A stretch of DNA of 64,000 nt from Epiperipatus broadwayi. Taxonomy: Eukaryota; Onychophora; Udeonychophora; Euonychophora; Peripatidae. The notes beneath the pieces are model-generated. The model was not told the origin of the DNA, did no database searches, and was given only the letters and a program-made list of their open reading frames with translations. The first letter of the stretch is position 1, and every line of letters starts with the position of its first letter. The stretch lies in assembly GCA_028023455.1 (NCBI GenBank), contig JAQFVV010012424.1:1718001-1782000 (forward strand). Direction: 5' to 3'. Position numbers and translations under genes: made by a program. Shown here one piece after another: positions 13,620-25,790 of the stretch.

Positions 13620-14184
13620 TGTATTATAGGAGATTTAAACACAGACTTTCAAGCTTCCTTCAGCCATCTACACATGTGAAAAAGAAAAATGATTTCCAAT
13701 ATATGTATTTCGTGCTGAACCAGCAGTCATCAGTAGTCCAGATCACCCCCCCTCCCACACACACACACACATAATCAGTGCTCGTTTTATATTAAGATAG
13801 TAAATCTTCACACTTCAATAAATAGGCTTTAATCTATTCCACCCTCTATCTCTTCTGCCATACATACCATTGAAAATCTGATGGAAGGCCCAAATTCCAT
13901 CATCAGATTTTCAATGGTATGGATGGCTGAAGAGTTGGAGGGTGGAATAGATTGAGACTTGTCCATTAAAGTGTGAAGATTCGCTATTTTAATATAAACC
14001 GAAATGATTATATATATAGGGGAGATCATCTGAACCAACTGATGAGTACTGGTTCAGCAGAAAATACTTATATTGGAGATCATTTATCTTTTTTCACATG
14101 TGTCATGTCTATTAGTTGTATGAGATAGAGTGGATGGCTGAAGAGAGCTTGAAAGTCTGTGTTCAAATTCTCTATATTATACAC
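13620..14184. repeat. giant foldback of the composite tRNA-like repeat family
   Basis: The whole 565-bp segment is one inverted repeat centred near 13893. Left CACAGACTTTCAAGCTTCC (about 13639) faces right AGAGAGCTTGAAAGTCTGTG (about 14142). Left CAGCAGTCATCAGTAGTCCA faces ACCAACTGATGAGTACTGG. Left AATCTTCACACTTCAATAAA faces TTAAAGTGTGAAGATTCGC. Left ACCATTGAAAATCTGATG faces CATCAGATTTTCAATGGTAT across a short loop. The left arm lacks about 28 bp (the TAGTTGTATGAGATAGAGTGG part) relative to the right. The right end has a tRNA-like head (GTGTTCAAATTC near 14159, close to a Pol III B box). A CA microsatellite interrupts the left arm near 13741-13771. Confidence 0.85.
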
Positions 14185-14429
14185 CTAGACTACAGGTATG
14201 TAAAATATACTTGTATTTAAAATATTACACATTTATCGTAAAAAGATGTATTCCATCATTTTATTAAAATTAAATAATCTGTATTAAAAAGACTTTTAGC
14301 AAAAAAATAATGATGTATATATATATTATCGTAAGACTTTTTTCTAAGAATGATAATATGAATATGCTAATATAAAGCTATCATTATAAATATATATTGA
14401 GAATAACAATCTCCTAGCCTTTTAATACA

Positions 14430-15310
14430 CATGATGCACAACTCACTGGAACAACTCTTTTGAACACTACTAACAAACAAATTATTCGTAAATTTAGGCA
14501 CTGGTATCTAGAACCTAAGTACCTAGATTTCCTATTAAAAATTAACCTTGAAATCCTACCCACAAATTACTTTTTATCCTACAAAAGAGGAATTGCTAAA
14601 ATTAACCCAATCTGCCGGCATTGCCAACTCTCTGAAGAAACCATTCAACACTTCATTTTTCAATGTCATACCCTACAGACATTCAGTAACTTAAATCTCT
14701 AGGGCTAATAATATCACAATCTGCACACTTATAGACAGTATAAAAAACAGCCAATTCTCATCAATTAGAATGACAATGTTCTTATTGTTCATAATGTGGA
14801 CGAGGCACCAGCTCTGTTTCAACCAGACATTCAAAAATCTCCAAGAACTATTCTTTAACAAAATCAACAAAATAAAAGAAAGGGACAAGAACATAACTCC
14901 ACTGGATATCTTTGCCATGACATGGAGCCTGATCTCCATCCCTAATCCCACCTAAATAAGTGGGAAAAGCAATTTTCCACATCAATCAAGGAGGTTCCAA
15001 AGGTTCTGCATCAATTCAGTTCTCAAAAAGTTTTAGTAAGAAGACAAAGTCAAAAGGAGGATTACATTTCAACAAGATCCACTATCTCTATAACAGTTGA
15101 AGAAAGATCAAACAAGAAGAAAAGACTGATGAAAAAAAGCCAAGACACATGCAGACTAGCAACTCACCTAGGATCTATTGTAAAAAAGGGAATGTATGGA
15201 AAAAAACCCACAGAATTCTGGCAAAGGAAAGAAAGAACAATACTAAAGCATGTATTTCATATATTATATAAAACGAATAAATAAATAAATTTATTTTTAA
15301 AAAAACCCAA
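14430..15310 (+). pseudogene. LINE 3' end with zinc-knuckle C-terminus (zf-RVT-like)
   Basis: C-terminal part of a non-LTR retrotransposon polyprotein. An open stretch at about 14430-14702 reads TNKQIIRKFRHWYLEPKYL, LEILPTNYFLSYKRGIAKI, then CRHCQLSEETIQHFIFQC, a C-x2-C-x8-H-x4-C knuckle typical of the zf-RVT domain after the RT. A frameshift follows. The next open part (14770-14955) has MWTRHQLCFNQTF and ITPLDIFAMTWSLI, then a basic tail (EERSNKKKRLMKKSQDTC) and, near 15200, FWQRKERTILKHVFHILYKT. The 3' end has an AATAAATAAATAAAT stretch (15275-15290) and poly-A, as expected of a LINE tail. The RT core is missing, so this is a 5'-truncated copy. The second block is homologous to a fragment inside the hAT element at 58220-58450, so this is a multi-copy family in this genome. 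Confidence 0.75.
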
Positions 15311-16099
15311 GGAGTTATGATATTTAAAGGGGGGCGGGTAAGAAAGGATTAAAGTGAGCATTTTCTTACCTCAACTTATAGTAAAAGTATGCAATATTGG
15401 ACATATGTAATATACCAAGTCAAAATAAAAAAAAGGTACATTAAACGTGGCTTAAAACTATATAATTAAATTATGACATTCATTTTCATCCAACTGTTAA
15501 AATTTCAAGGAATTTCAAATTAATAAATAAAAGGTTGTTTAAAGATGTTTGTCAACAAGATAGCTTAAAAAACATGTAACTACACATTTTAAAAGCACAA
15601 AAGAAAGGCATTTGTTAATTAAAATAGCAGGAACATGATTTGAGCTGAACTGTTAGCATTGTTCAATTCGTCATTACTTCTTGTTACAACTCTACTAGTT
15701 CTTGTTATGTTTTTATCACTTTTATTTATTCTGGCTGAAACTCAAGATAAATTAAATGAAAGCTCTAGTAATCAAATGAAAGACCAATAAAACATCCATG
15801 CCCATACTAGAGAAATTATCAAGTGATTGAAAATTGGTTGCATCCAGATTAAATGAAAAGCTGCAAATTTCATCAATGGTTATATTATTTCAAAATAATA
15901 CTATTGATAACTTGACCATCATGATTATTTATGACAATACAATATTTGAATTGGAAATCTTCCAAGATCATGTAACCTGGAGAGAAGAACACACAGCTGT
16001 AATCCCATCAACTCAAAGATGTGGCAATAAAATAAAAACTAATGCCTTAGAGGTCAATAGATTATTAGCTGATGAATGAAAAGCTACTGACAAATTGTT
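15311..16099. other. no gene seen
   Basis: A+T-rich spacer. The ORF at 15834-16079 has no family resemblance and no repeat match in the window. I do not call it a gene. Confidence 0.45.
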
Positions 16100-17065
16100 T
16101 TCAATCATCATCAACCATTATCAATCCACTGCAGGATGGTCTCTCCAAGTTCAATCCATCTTTTCCTATCTTTAGCTTCTCTTCTCCACATCACCCCTAC
16201 ACACTTTCTTATTTCACCCATCCATCTCACATGTGGTCTCTTTGTGGGTCTTTTAAAATCTCTTGGAATCCAGTTTAAAATTTCAATTGTCCATCTATTA
16301 TCATCTCTTCTAACAATATGTCCAGCCCAACTCCACTTCAGTCTTTTAATTTTTTCAATGAGGTCAATAACACCTGTTTGTTTTCATACCCATACATTTC
16401 ATTTTCGATCCCTTCTTGTTACTCCCAACATGCATCTCTCCATACTTCTTTGAGTGGTCGGAAGTCTCTGTAATGCTCTTCTATTAAGTGTCCAAGTCTC
16501 AGATCCATAAGTAAGAACTGGCAAAACACATTTATTAAAAACCTTCCTTTTCAAACACATAGCCATATTTCCTTTTAGTGTCAAGTTATTTCTACCAAAA
16601 GCACTCCTACCAAGTTTAATTCTATGATTAATTCCGTCCATTATATTCCCATCTGTATTAATAATCTGACCAAGGTATTTGTAACTGTTAACTTCTTCTA
16701 ACTCATCATAATCAATCTTTATTTTCATATTTTGAGAAAATCTATTAAACATTACTTTAGTCTTTTTAACATTTATCTTTAGTCCTACTTTCATCTGATA
16801 ACTCCTGCAACATTTCCTGTAGCTCTAAAGCATTATTTTCAAAAACAACTATATCATCTGCAAAATCTAAATGACTTAAATAATCTCCATTTACTTTCAC
16901 TCCTTTAGCTTCCAATTTTAATCCAGAAAATACTTCTTGCAACACTGCTGTAAAAAGTTTTGGAGATATGGAGTCCCCCTGTCTTACACCCTTTTCAATG
17001 TTGATTTTCCTACTATTATTATGTAATCTAATTGTTGCTGTTGCAATTTTATTTTTGTCTGTCAT
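16100..17065 (-). pseudogene. RTE-like LINE reverse transcriptase (copy B)
   Basis: The best preserved of the four RTE-like copies. On the minus strand the first open part (17065-16766) carries KGVRQGDSISPKLFTAVLQE (RT motif with the Gln-Gly-Asp turn) and LSHLDFADDIVVFENNALE, with the catalytic Asp pair intact. A frameshift near 16780 passes to a second open part (16794-16399) with VGLKINVKKTKVMFNRFSQN, NSYKYLGQIINTDGNI, CLKRKVFNKCVLPVLTYGSE and RRALQRLPTTQRSMERCMLG. The remaining 300 bp encode the RNase-like C-terminal tail (RRDNRWTIEILNWI-type) in broken frames, and the 3' end near 16100 matches copies A, C and D. It is truncated at 5', just inside the RT, and lacks the endonuclease. A single frameshift and few stops suggest it is younger than copies A and C. 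Confidence 0.9.
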
Positions 17066-17808
17066 GATTGTTTGTTTTCAATACCAGCTAATTAATTAAA
17101 AAAATAACTGGATCTCAATCCTGGAGAATATTGCAAAACCCGTAAAATTCAACGAAGGCACATTATGCATCTTTCTAAAGACGCATCATAAATGGAAGCA
17201 ATCAGATAGAAGAGGTAATGTCATGATCACACAATCAAATATTAAAAAAGGTGCCTAATCATTGTTTAATGTGTATACAAATTTCTAAGACTTAGTGAGA
17301 ATTTCAGGAATTCTTTTTTAAAAAGTTATGCATTTCACATTTATCTTTACCATTATTTCCTCTTTTTCAATTGTGTTTTCCTCTTTTTCAATTGTGTTTG
17401 TCACATATATTTGCAGCATTATTCCTTTTAGTTTTATCATACTACGAACTTTTATGAGGCCAATCTGTGAATCATTAATTTACAAAATCATATTTTAAAC
17501 CAATTTTCTTAAATGTCTTCTATAGGTTATTTCCTTTTTGTAAACTGGTCCAAACATAAATTAGTTTATTTTAATCATCATAATTGCAAAATTAATAAAA
17601 AGAGAGGGAGAAAATCTTACAATTATAATTGTTTACAAGTATGAAAACAATTTAGTAGTATTTTCAAGTTTTATTTTTAATCAATGTACCCTTTATCTCA
17701 ACTCTATCATAACCATCTACCAATGCAAAATGCTAACCATTTCTCTCTCATTATTTATCCATTTCCCAAATAACCTTCACTTATCTAGCTAGTTAGAGAT
17801 GTCAAACA
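17066..17808. other. no gene seen
   Basis: A+T-rich. A direct repeat of TTTCCTCTTTTTCAATTGTG occurs twice at about 17357-17397. Nothing else noted. Confidence 0.5.
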
Positions 17809-18632
17809 CAGGTAACCCTGGATAACACAGCTGACAGATTCCAAAAAAATGCTATGTTATGAAATTCATGTTATACAAAACAAAAATTTTTAAGATTTGA
17901 AAATATAAGTACAAGTTCTGAAGAAGATTGCTAGGGCAATCAAAACCATCCTAGTGGATTGTAATTATATGAAGCATTGTAAAAGTAATAAAGAATATAA
18001 ATGATATTATTACAAAACAAAGAATTAGTATAAAAAACAGGATTAGATTCAAAAAGTTAAAAAAAAACCAACTAACTATTTGCATTTTATAACTAAGAGA
18101 AATATGTTTATTAATTTGTATTTTAGAAACTAAACTAAAATAAATAAAATTTTAAAGGACAAATATATTTTTACTGCTGATTCTGTAATCAACTAAGCCA
18201 AAGTTTAGAACTTTAATTTATTTGGTGAATTGGCATTTTTACAGATAAATGAACAAAAGTATTACATATTAATGTTACATAATGTTTTTTTCATCACCAC
18301 TCCTCATTACCATTAAACAAGCAAAATAAATTTAAAATTGTAATAAATTCTGTACAAAATCTCCATCAACTTACACACTCAAATAACACATATTGACAGT
18401 GATGGTACTTGCTTTTAAAAACTCTCATCACATCCCTTGAATACAGGAACTTCCCTAATTGTTAAAACTTGTACAAATGCTGTATTATAGGTGGAGTTTC
18501 TCCAACTCTTGAAGTATGTTAGAGTGAAACAGTGTTGTAGGAATGCTGTTATAGGAGGATTTCCCCTAATTCTCAAACTGTGTTAGAGTGAAACTATATT
18601 GTAGTAAGACCATGTTATATAGGGGTTGCCTG
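17809..18632. mobile_element. pogo/Tigger-like non-autonomous DNA transposon (candidate)
   Basis: The left end CAGGTAACCCTGGATAACA faces a right end which on the other strand reads CAGGCAACCCCTATATAACA, giving about 20-bp imperfect terminal inverted repeats. TA follows the right end and CA precedes the left, so a mutated TA target duplication is possible. CAGG-type ends and TA targets are known for pogo/Tigger elements. No transposase ORF is present. Inside, two copies of a 67-bp unit (about 18479-18530 and 18546-18597, GTTAGAGTGAAAC core) adjoin the right end. At 17909-17992 there is a lone copy of the two-module sequence that forms the array at 46335-46885. Confidence 0.5.
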
Positions 18633-21509
18633 TACTTAAATCTCCAAAACCATATTGATAAGTTGATATTTTTCATTATATCACTTTTTTGCAAAACAGA
18701 CAGTGATTTCTATCTATTTTTAATACTTTGTGGAAGGATGAATAATAACTGCAACGTAAGATATATTTTCAAGTTGTTTTTGGTTTCATCAAGGCATCCT
18801 TCATCTCAACTGGATTATATCATTCCACCTGTTCAGCGTCTTAGATCATTGTCTTTTATTATGCATGCATTTAACAAACAACTTTCACTTATCAGTTGAA
18901 TAATAAATATCAAATATCTGAATCCTCATGTCTGTGTTGACTATATATGCATTCTTCTAATATTACAATTATATGCAATTAACCCTACAGTTATTCTACC
19001 TCTCCCCCCCCCAATCATATACTATGTTCAACTTTATTTCTAAATTCTATTTTATTTTTGCAATTTTCACTTATAGGGACGTATTTATTTAGTAATTAAA
19101 AAAATAATGGAATAATGAGAACCACTAATTCACATCAATTGTAATGAATTTTTTTGATTATGTATATATGTGTGTGTGTGTGTTTCTGTAACAAGATCGA
19201 AGTGCGTTCATGGTGGGTGTTATAACATTCCAAAAAAAAAAAAACAATTCATAAAATTGTAGACCTAATATTTTAATAAACAAACAACACCTCATATCCA
19301 CTCAGCCCACTTCTAAAAAATTTGCACGAGTGAGTTAGATAAAATTGAGTTCAGAATTAATAATATAAAAAAAACTAAAAATAACGATCTCTAAAAAAAA
19401 AATACTATTTTTATTAAGTTCAAGTTCATTGCCTACTTAACATTAAGAAGTGAAGGCAAATGAAAATATAAACAACAAATACAAAGTTCAAACAAAAAAA
19501 AAAGTATTTTAAATAAGACTAAAATATAATTTAATGACTTATAACAACCTTTAATATAAATTTAGTAACAAGATTTGTAGCAATTCGCAAATTAAAAAAA
19601 AAAAACGAATTAAGATCGTAAATGTATAATAATTTAATCTATTTAAGTTGGAAACTTGTTTTGATTATACTCATATTACATGACTTAAATTCATACTGAC
19701 AGAGGTATTAGCAGACATGGAGATTTTCCAAATAAAACCAGTTTATTTATTTTTCTGCTTTATTTTTAATGAATTAAAAAAAAACAATTTATATATTAAC
19801 TTCCTATTTCTATTAAATTGAATTTTCAAATATTTATATCTACAAAAATTATTTCATATTAAATCATTATTTTTTAAAAATAAATCTCTAAATTTATATC
19901 ATGGACAGAATAGATGTGTATCCTTCCATTCCTTATACCGACTTATTACAGGGCGATATCCCACATTATGCTAACAGTGCTAAACATTGTCAGTTTATCC
20001 AGATGGTCATACATCCTGAAAAATATTCTGATTTTACATAATCTGCTGTGCTATGAATTTTCGATCCCTTAAACACTTGTAGATTTGTCACCAATTGTTT
20101 ATCTATCCACCATATAGCTTGAATTTCAGTTTGTGTAAAATAATTTAATATGGCAAAGTCCCTAAAGCTGTAAATTATTGGCAGCCAAAAACCTGTAGAT
20201 CCAACATCATACACTCATCGAGTATTCTGGTTTCCTTATAAAAAACAAATGTAGCACAAACATCTTTCATGAATATTTACACATTCACTTTCCAATCATT
20301 ATCAGATAGTTAGATGAATTGGGTATAAGTCAACTGCATGACAGTTTACTTGGGAAATATTTTTAGATCCAATTAGAATTTCAAGAGTCCATCCAAATAT
20401 CAAATTAATAGAATAAATCACTATTGTATGTAGAAAAATCCATCACACATAAATATGATAAGTGAATTTATTTTTTAAAATATCTTTTCTGATTAATTTA
20501 CATTTTAAAATGATTATGTATTTGATTGATCCTATTGCTAAAAAAAAAAAAAAGTACAGGATAAAAAACCCAAGGCTTAATTTCAAACCCAAGCTACATT
20601 TTATAAATTAATTAATTACAAATAGTATGTGGGCTAAGAATATATATAAATCATTCTTATAACATTTATCATATGAAAGTTCAGCCCTAATGAGCATGAA
20701 TTCAGTTATTTATTTGCATTAAATTAAATTGATAATATATCAAGTAAAAAAGCATGTTTTCAGCCAAAAGTTTATTAGTTAAGTATTTAGCTGGCAGATG
20801 TTATGACCATGCATTAATACCAACTATTAATTGGTAATATAAATAACTACATTTTAAATACATATTTTTTTTAAAAAAAAATAGTAGGCTGCTATGCTTA
20901 GAGAAATATGACAAAATGGTTTTTCTATAGATACATAAACAAAGCTTTCTATAGAGGTTGACTTATGATTTCAAACGTTAGAATTCAAGATATAATGAAA
21001 AAAAATGTTAAATTAAGATATTGATAAACAACACACACATACTAATTACACAATTCAGCATTTATACATTAAAAAAAAAAAGATATCTTTGAACTAGAAT
21101 CTGACTATTAAAAAAACATGAAAAAAAAAGCTCATAGTAGAGTTATTTATCTAATTATCATTTTTCTGATTTTGAGGCAATCAGAATCTGTTTCAAAACT
21201 AAGTACTTCCCTAAACAAACTATACACATTTCAAAAATGCACATGCACATGTTTATATAAAATTTTAACTCTATTTCATAAATATTATCTCATTTCTACT
21301 CATTATTATAACAACAATTTATATAAACATTTAATTCAACATATACAACTATCTGGTGAAGTTTAAAATAATATTTGCAGAATGTCAAAATGTTATTCTT
21401 TCACATTCTCACACCTATAAAAATAGGTTTCTGGGATTAAACCCATATAAGAACTTGAGTTTGAAGTAAAAAAGGATTCCTTTTACTTCAACAACAACAA
21501 CAACAAAAA
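18633..21509. other. no gene seen; one unrecognised ORF
   Basis: A+T-rich. The only stretch with balanced amino-acid composition is a 74-codon minus-strand ORF at 19990-20214, containing STGFWLPIIYSFRDF and DKQLVTNLQVFKGSKI. It has no ATG start, opens directly after a stop, and matches no family I know. It could be an exon, a pseudogene piece or chance. GT and TA microsatellites occur near 19160-19182. Confidence 0.35.
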
Positions 21510-21700
21510 AAAAAAACAATAAGAGCTATTGTGGGTTTATGAGAAAAATTAGTTTAGCCTTAGGAATTGTCAATTAGTAGTAATTAATAATTCCTTATTA
21601 ACATCACAGATTAAGGTTTAATACTATTTCATGAATATTATCTTCTCATTTCTATTCATTATAATATATATTTGCATATATATGTTCATACATATACTAA
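21510..21700. repeat. local diverged repeat, copy 1 (copy 2 at 23110-23260)
   Basis: AAGAGCTATTGTGGGTTTATGA, then TTTAGCCTTA, ATTGTCAATTAGTAGTAATT, and a TTATCT-CATTTCT segment, match 23119-23240 in the same order and spacing (AAGAGCTATCGTAGG, TTTAGCCTCATGG, ATTGTTAATTAATAATAATT). Another partial match to the last part lies at 21270-21300. Element ends were not found. Confidence 0.5.
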
Positions 21701-23109
21701 TTAACATTATATATTTAGTTCTAAATATTCAGACCAAATTAAGTTTAGGGACAAAGTACCAATACCAAAGATCAAATGTTACTACTTGCAATAGTATTTT
21801 AATATCTTGTTACTTCAATATGCTTTTGGATATAGACTTGATCAAACATACACAAATTTATAAATTATTCATAGCACAAAAATTCTGGATTTAAAAAAAA
21901 TGTCCCTTTTCTCTTAACATTAAAATAATTTGAAGAAGTTACAAATTGAAATTTTATTTTCATAATAATACATCATAAAACAGTCTTTTGAAAAATAAAG
22001 TTTTCTAAATTAATTTAGCTAATAGATAAAAATAATAATTAAGTAGTAATTGCTCAGAGATTCTGTGAAAGTGGAGCTGACAGTGTGAACTAAGATTTAG
22101 GATCGCCTAGCTTTAGAATTCTATAGCATCACCTGTGCATTAAATCACACATAAATGATTATGAATGCATATGAAATAAATAATCGGGTAAAGCATGGAA
22201 AGAGATACATTCAAGAAAAGTCATTTTTGAAATTTATGGTATGTGTATATGTGAAGGGGGGGGGGAATGATGACTTCGATATATAAGTTGTACTGGTTCT
22301 TAAAAAAAGATATAATAAAAAATATTTTATACAGAAATCAATTTCCAAACAATTGCAGTATTATATGGAAGATATGTTTCAGTCAATTAAAAAATTCAAT
22401 TTCATATAAAACTATATAAGCATAAAAACCAGGAAAGTTGATTTTATTGTACAGAAAAATGAAACAATATAATTTGTTACAATTACTAAGTGAAACTACT
22501 CTACAAAACCATTAAGGAAATAATAAAAAAATATGGTACTTACATATTAGATCGGCCACGCCTTTTCAAATTCATATCAATCTGCAGGCTTTATTTGATA
22601 TAAATGAAAGGTTACCCATTTATCATGAATGTGAAAAAGCATACCATTTCCACTACATTGCAGGACTAATACGTAAGTACTGTTTATTTTTTTTCTAACA
22701 ATGACTTATTGATTAATGTATGGTGAGTCTGTACATATTATAGGTCACTTACACTATATTATAAGGTGATTAATTATATCTTAAAATTAAAAAGTTTAAA
22801 ATATAAGTGAAACAATAATAGTTCTTAATATCATCAACTATTTAGGATATACAGTTATGTTAAATATGTTCATGGATTAATTACATTGTAAACAAAAGAA
22901 CCATTGGGTATATTTCCATATAATAACTAAAAAAATATGTTAGCAGTAGTATTGCTAGGTAACTATCAATTCAGATCCCAAGCTAAACTACTTGCTCTTA
23001 GTAGCCAACAATATTTTTTTTTTGACTTGAGATAAGAGGATTTTATGTCAACGTATTTTTTATATATATATGTCCTTACATACTACAGTTGTTTTTTAAA
23101 ATATATAAA
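21701..23109. other. no gene seen
   Basis: A+T-rich, with a run of ten or more G near 22255. No coding or structural signal. Confidence 0.45.
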
Positions 23110-23260
23110 TCCCAACAAAAGAGCTATCGTAGGTATCGTAATAGAGAAAACTTATTTAGCCTCATGGAGATTGTTAATTAATAATAATTGATAGTTTCAG
23201 GACAATATCAAAAGCAAATGTTATCTCGTTATTTCTGCTGTTTCTTAGAAAATAATCCAA
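23110..23260. repeat. local diverged repeat, copy 2
   Basis: Counterpart of 21510-21700. It includes AGAGCTATCGTAGGTATCG and TTAATTAATAATAATTGATA. Confidence 0.5.
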
Positions 23261-24969
23261 GGAAAATATTTAATTCAATATTATTTTATATATACATACT
23301 CAAGTCTATGAATATTACATTACTTTTTAAAAAATATATATACAGTATTCATTATTTCCCTTTAATGAGAAAATGTCTAACAGTATTCAAAGCATAATTA
23401 AATATGTGAGAAAAAAAATCTCATTTCTTATTTTCGATCAAAATAAAAGCAAGAAAATTTTAATCTAAAGCTAAATTTGAAATATTAAATATAACTAAAA
23501 GCTTTCTAATCCATTTTTCTTTTACATCATATCTCAAAGTAGATAGCCTCTTAGCATCCGAAATACTTTTGTCATGCAACAGTTTAACAGCTTGAACCAG
23601 TCTACAAAAGGAAATAGATATTTCACTTCTATTTCATCCCATTAGTTTCCACGATACAGCTTTTGTTATGATTTCACCTAATTCTTTTAGATAGTAAAAA
23701 CTATTATATAGAAAAATGTGAAAACATTTTCTTACATTTCTGAAAGGCAATGGAAAAAGACGCGTTTAAAAACAACTAATAATTTTAGAAATTGCTAAGC
23801 AGATTAGTTATAATATTCCATATAAAAAATTAAGAGATTTAAATTTATTAAAACACACACACTTTTATATAATATTTTGAAAATGTACTCAAATCGCTAC
23901 TTAAAAATGATCGCAATTAAAAAGCTAAGAATGGAGAGAAAACGCAAAACATGCAGACACTTATATCCATTACGGATTGCAATTATTAAAAAAAAAAAAT
24001 GTCAATCTTATAACATTATAATCTTTGAAAAGAGTTAAAGAACTGAAAATTATATTTAATATTTTAAAATCAATTTATATATTGCATGAAAAGTTTAATT
24101 TGTAACTAGTATCAAAGTTTTAGGCAAAGGAGTTTATAATTATATCATATTATATTGTAGGTTAGAATCAGAAAAACTCTTTCACGGGAAATATTTATAT
24201 AAACATTTAAATAAATATAGACTTTGCAAAATGGATTTGCTACAAACGCTTCAATAAACAACAACAGTAACAAAAAAAGAGCCGAAAGCATTGATCTTCG
24301 TCGCAAATATTTTGATGTTATAAAAACACCGCAAAGATTAATTGAGATAAAAAATTTGAAATCTTTAAAATTAAAAAAACAAAACAAACAACAACATATT
24401 TTAATAGTAAACAAAAATATTTTTTTCATAATTAAAAGGGAACAAATAAGTGAAAATGTGGGATTTATAAATAATAAAAATAACAATTAACAAAATCTAA
24501 TGGTAATATACACTTATTGATATATATTTTCATCTCTTAGATTCAATTACCATTAGGTATATTACTGGGTTTTGTAATACAGTAATTTCTCTTCCTTTCA
24601 TTCTGTAATAGATTGATCATCAAAAGCTTTCTTTGCATGCTAATTTCTTTTGATACTCATATCATTAGGTGATAGCCTCCATAGACGAATAACAACAGTA
24701 CAGCTGACGACTATTAAAGTTAACAGTCTCCTTATCTTAGAAACAAATAATGGATGTGCTAGTAATAGTGAGACTACTTTCAGCAAAAAAATCACACATT
24801 TAATAGACTATTAATTTTATCTACCATATTCAAATTGAGTTTGTATTTTCTTCATTAGTTGGGTTCTACCACTGAATAAAATGCTTTGTATAATAAAATG
24901 GAGTTCTATAGTAAAAAAAAAAAATCATAAAAAAAAAGTTTCATCCAAAGTTTTTTTTTCTATTTAGTC
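23261..24969. other. no gene seen
   Basis: A+T-rich. Opposed ORFs near 24145-24490 are Lys/Asn- or Leu/Phe-rich readings of biased sequence and have no domain resemblance. Confidence 0.45.
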
Positions 24970-25790
24970 AAACAAAAGATATTTAGCTTAACAATTGAAG
25001 ATACTCAGCAACAAGTTAAATATCTGGATGTCAACATACAAAGAAAACAACCACTGCCATTATAGTATGGCCATCAAACCATTGGAGATCAGATGCCATA
25101 TACACCCCCAGTCTAATGCACCAATAGAACATAAATTATCTGGCTTATCATCTTTTTTGTACAGAAACAGGCTGTTATGTAAAATTGAGGCAGACACAAA
25201 AGCAAATGTAACAAAATACAGAGATGATTTATTGAATTTAGGGTTCAGACAGTCCATTGTTGACAAAAAAATCTTACATGTTCAGAATAAATAGCTTAAC
25301 ACCCACAACACACAAGTTAAACCCAGATTATTGCTACCATACATCTCCAATTTACCCAGTAAATTGCATTCCATCCTCAACAACAGATATCAGCTTTGCC
25401 TCCGAACCCCCCCTCCCCCAACTCCAACAATTTAATTAACAATACTAAAGACCAAACTCCACTTTTACAGACCCACCCATACAGTCTATAATATTGCTTG
25501 CTCCAACAATAACTGTAAAGGCACATATTATGGGGAAAGCAGAGCATCTTTGTCCACGCGATTAGCCCAACATAAATATTCATACAATAGAGCTCTCAAC
25601 GATCCTTTTACCTATTCAGTTTTCTTTCAGCACCAGAACACAAGTCACCATGAGTGTATTCCAGACAATCCCACAATTGTGTGTAGAAAGAGACATGACC
25701 TTAAAAAAAAAATCAAAGAGGTCTTCTTCATCTCAAGAGACAAAGACACCATAAACAGGAAGGACTCATGCTAAGCTTTATCAAAGAAAT
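24970..25790 (+). pseudogene. Penelope-like element fragment: RT C-terminus plus GIY-YIG-type endonuclease
   Basis: Remnant of a Penelope-like retroelement. The first frame has LTIEDTQQQVKYLDVNIQR (the end of the RT, as in FLD-type motifs). After a frameshift there is HIHPQSNAPIEHKLSGLSSF and TKYRDDLLNLGFRQSIVDKK, the connector typical of these elements. In a third frame (about 25480-25774) comes YYGESRASLSTRLAQHKYSY and, further on, a PFTYSVFFQHQNTSHHE segment and RHDLKKKIKEVFFISRDKDT followed by INRKDSC. This order (Tyr-Gly-Glu core, Arg-x3-H turn, H-x-E, K-I-x-E-x-x-x-I) resembles the GIY-YIG endonuclease at the C-terminus of Penelope proteins. Known role of the family: endonuclease-assisted reverse transcription. 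The N-terminal RT is missing and at least two frameshifts break it. The 3' end lies near 25790. Confidence 0.7.

Noticed and set aside
15834-16079. 81-codon plus-strand ORF next to LINE copy B
   Set aside because: No family resemblance, no repeat match, and composition typical of chance ORFs in this sequence.
16072-16453. Plus-strand ORFs rich in Ser, His, Leu and Pro
   Set aside because: They are antisense readings of the minus-strand LINE copy B.
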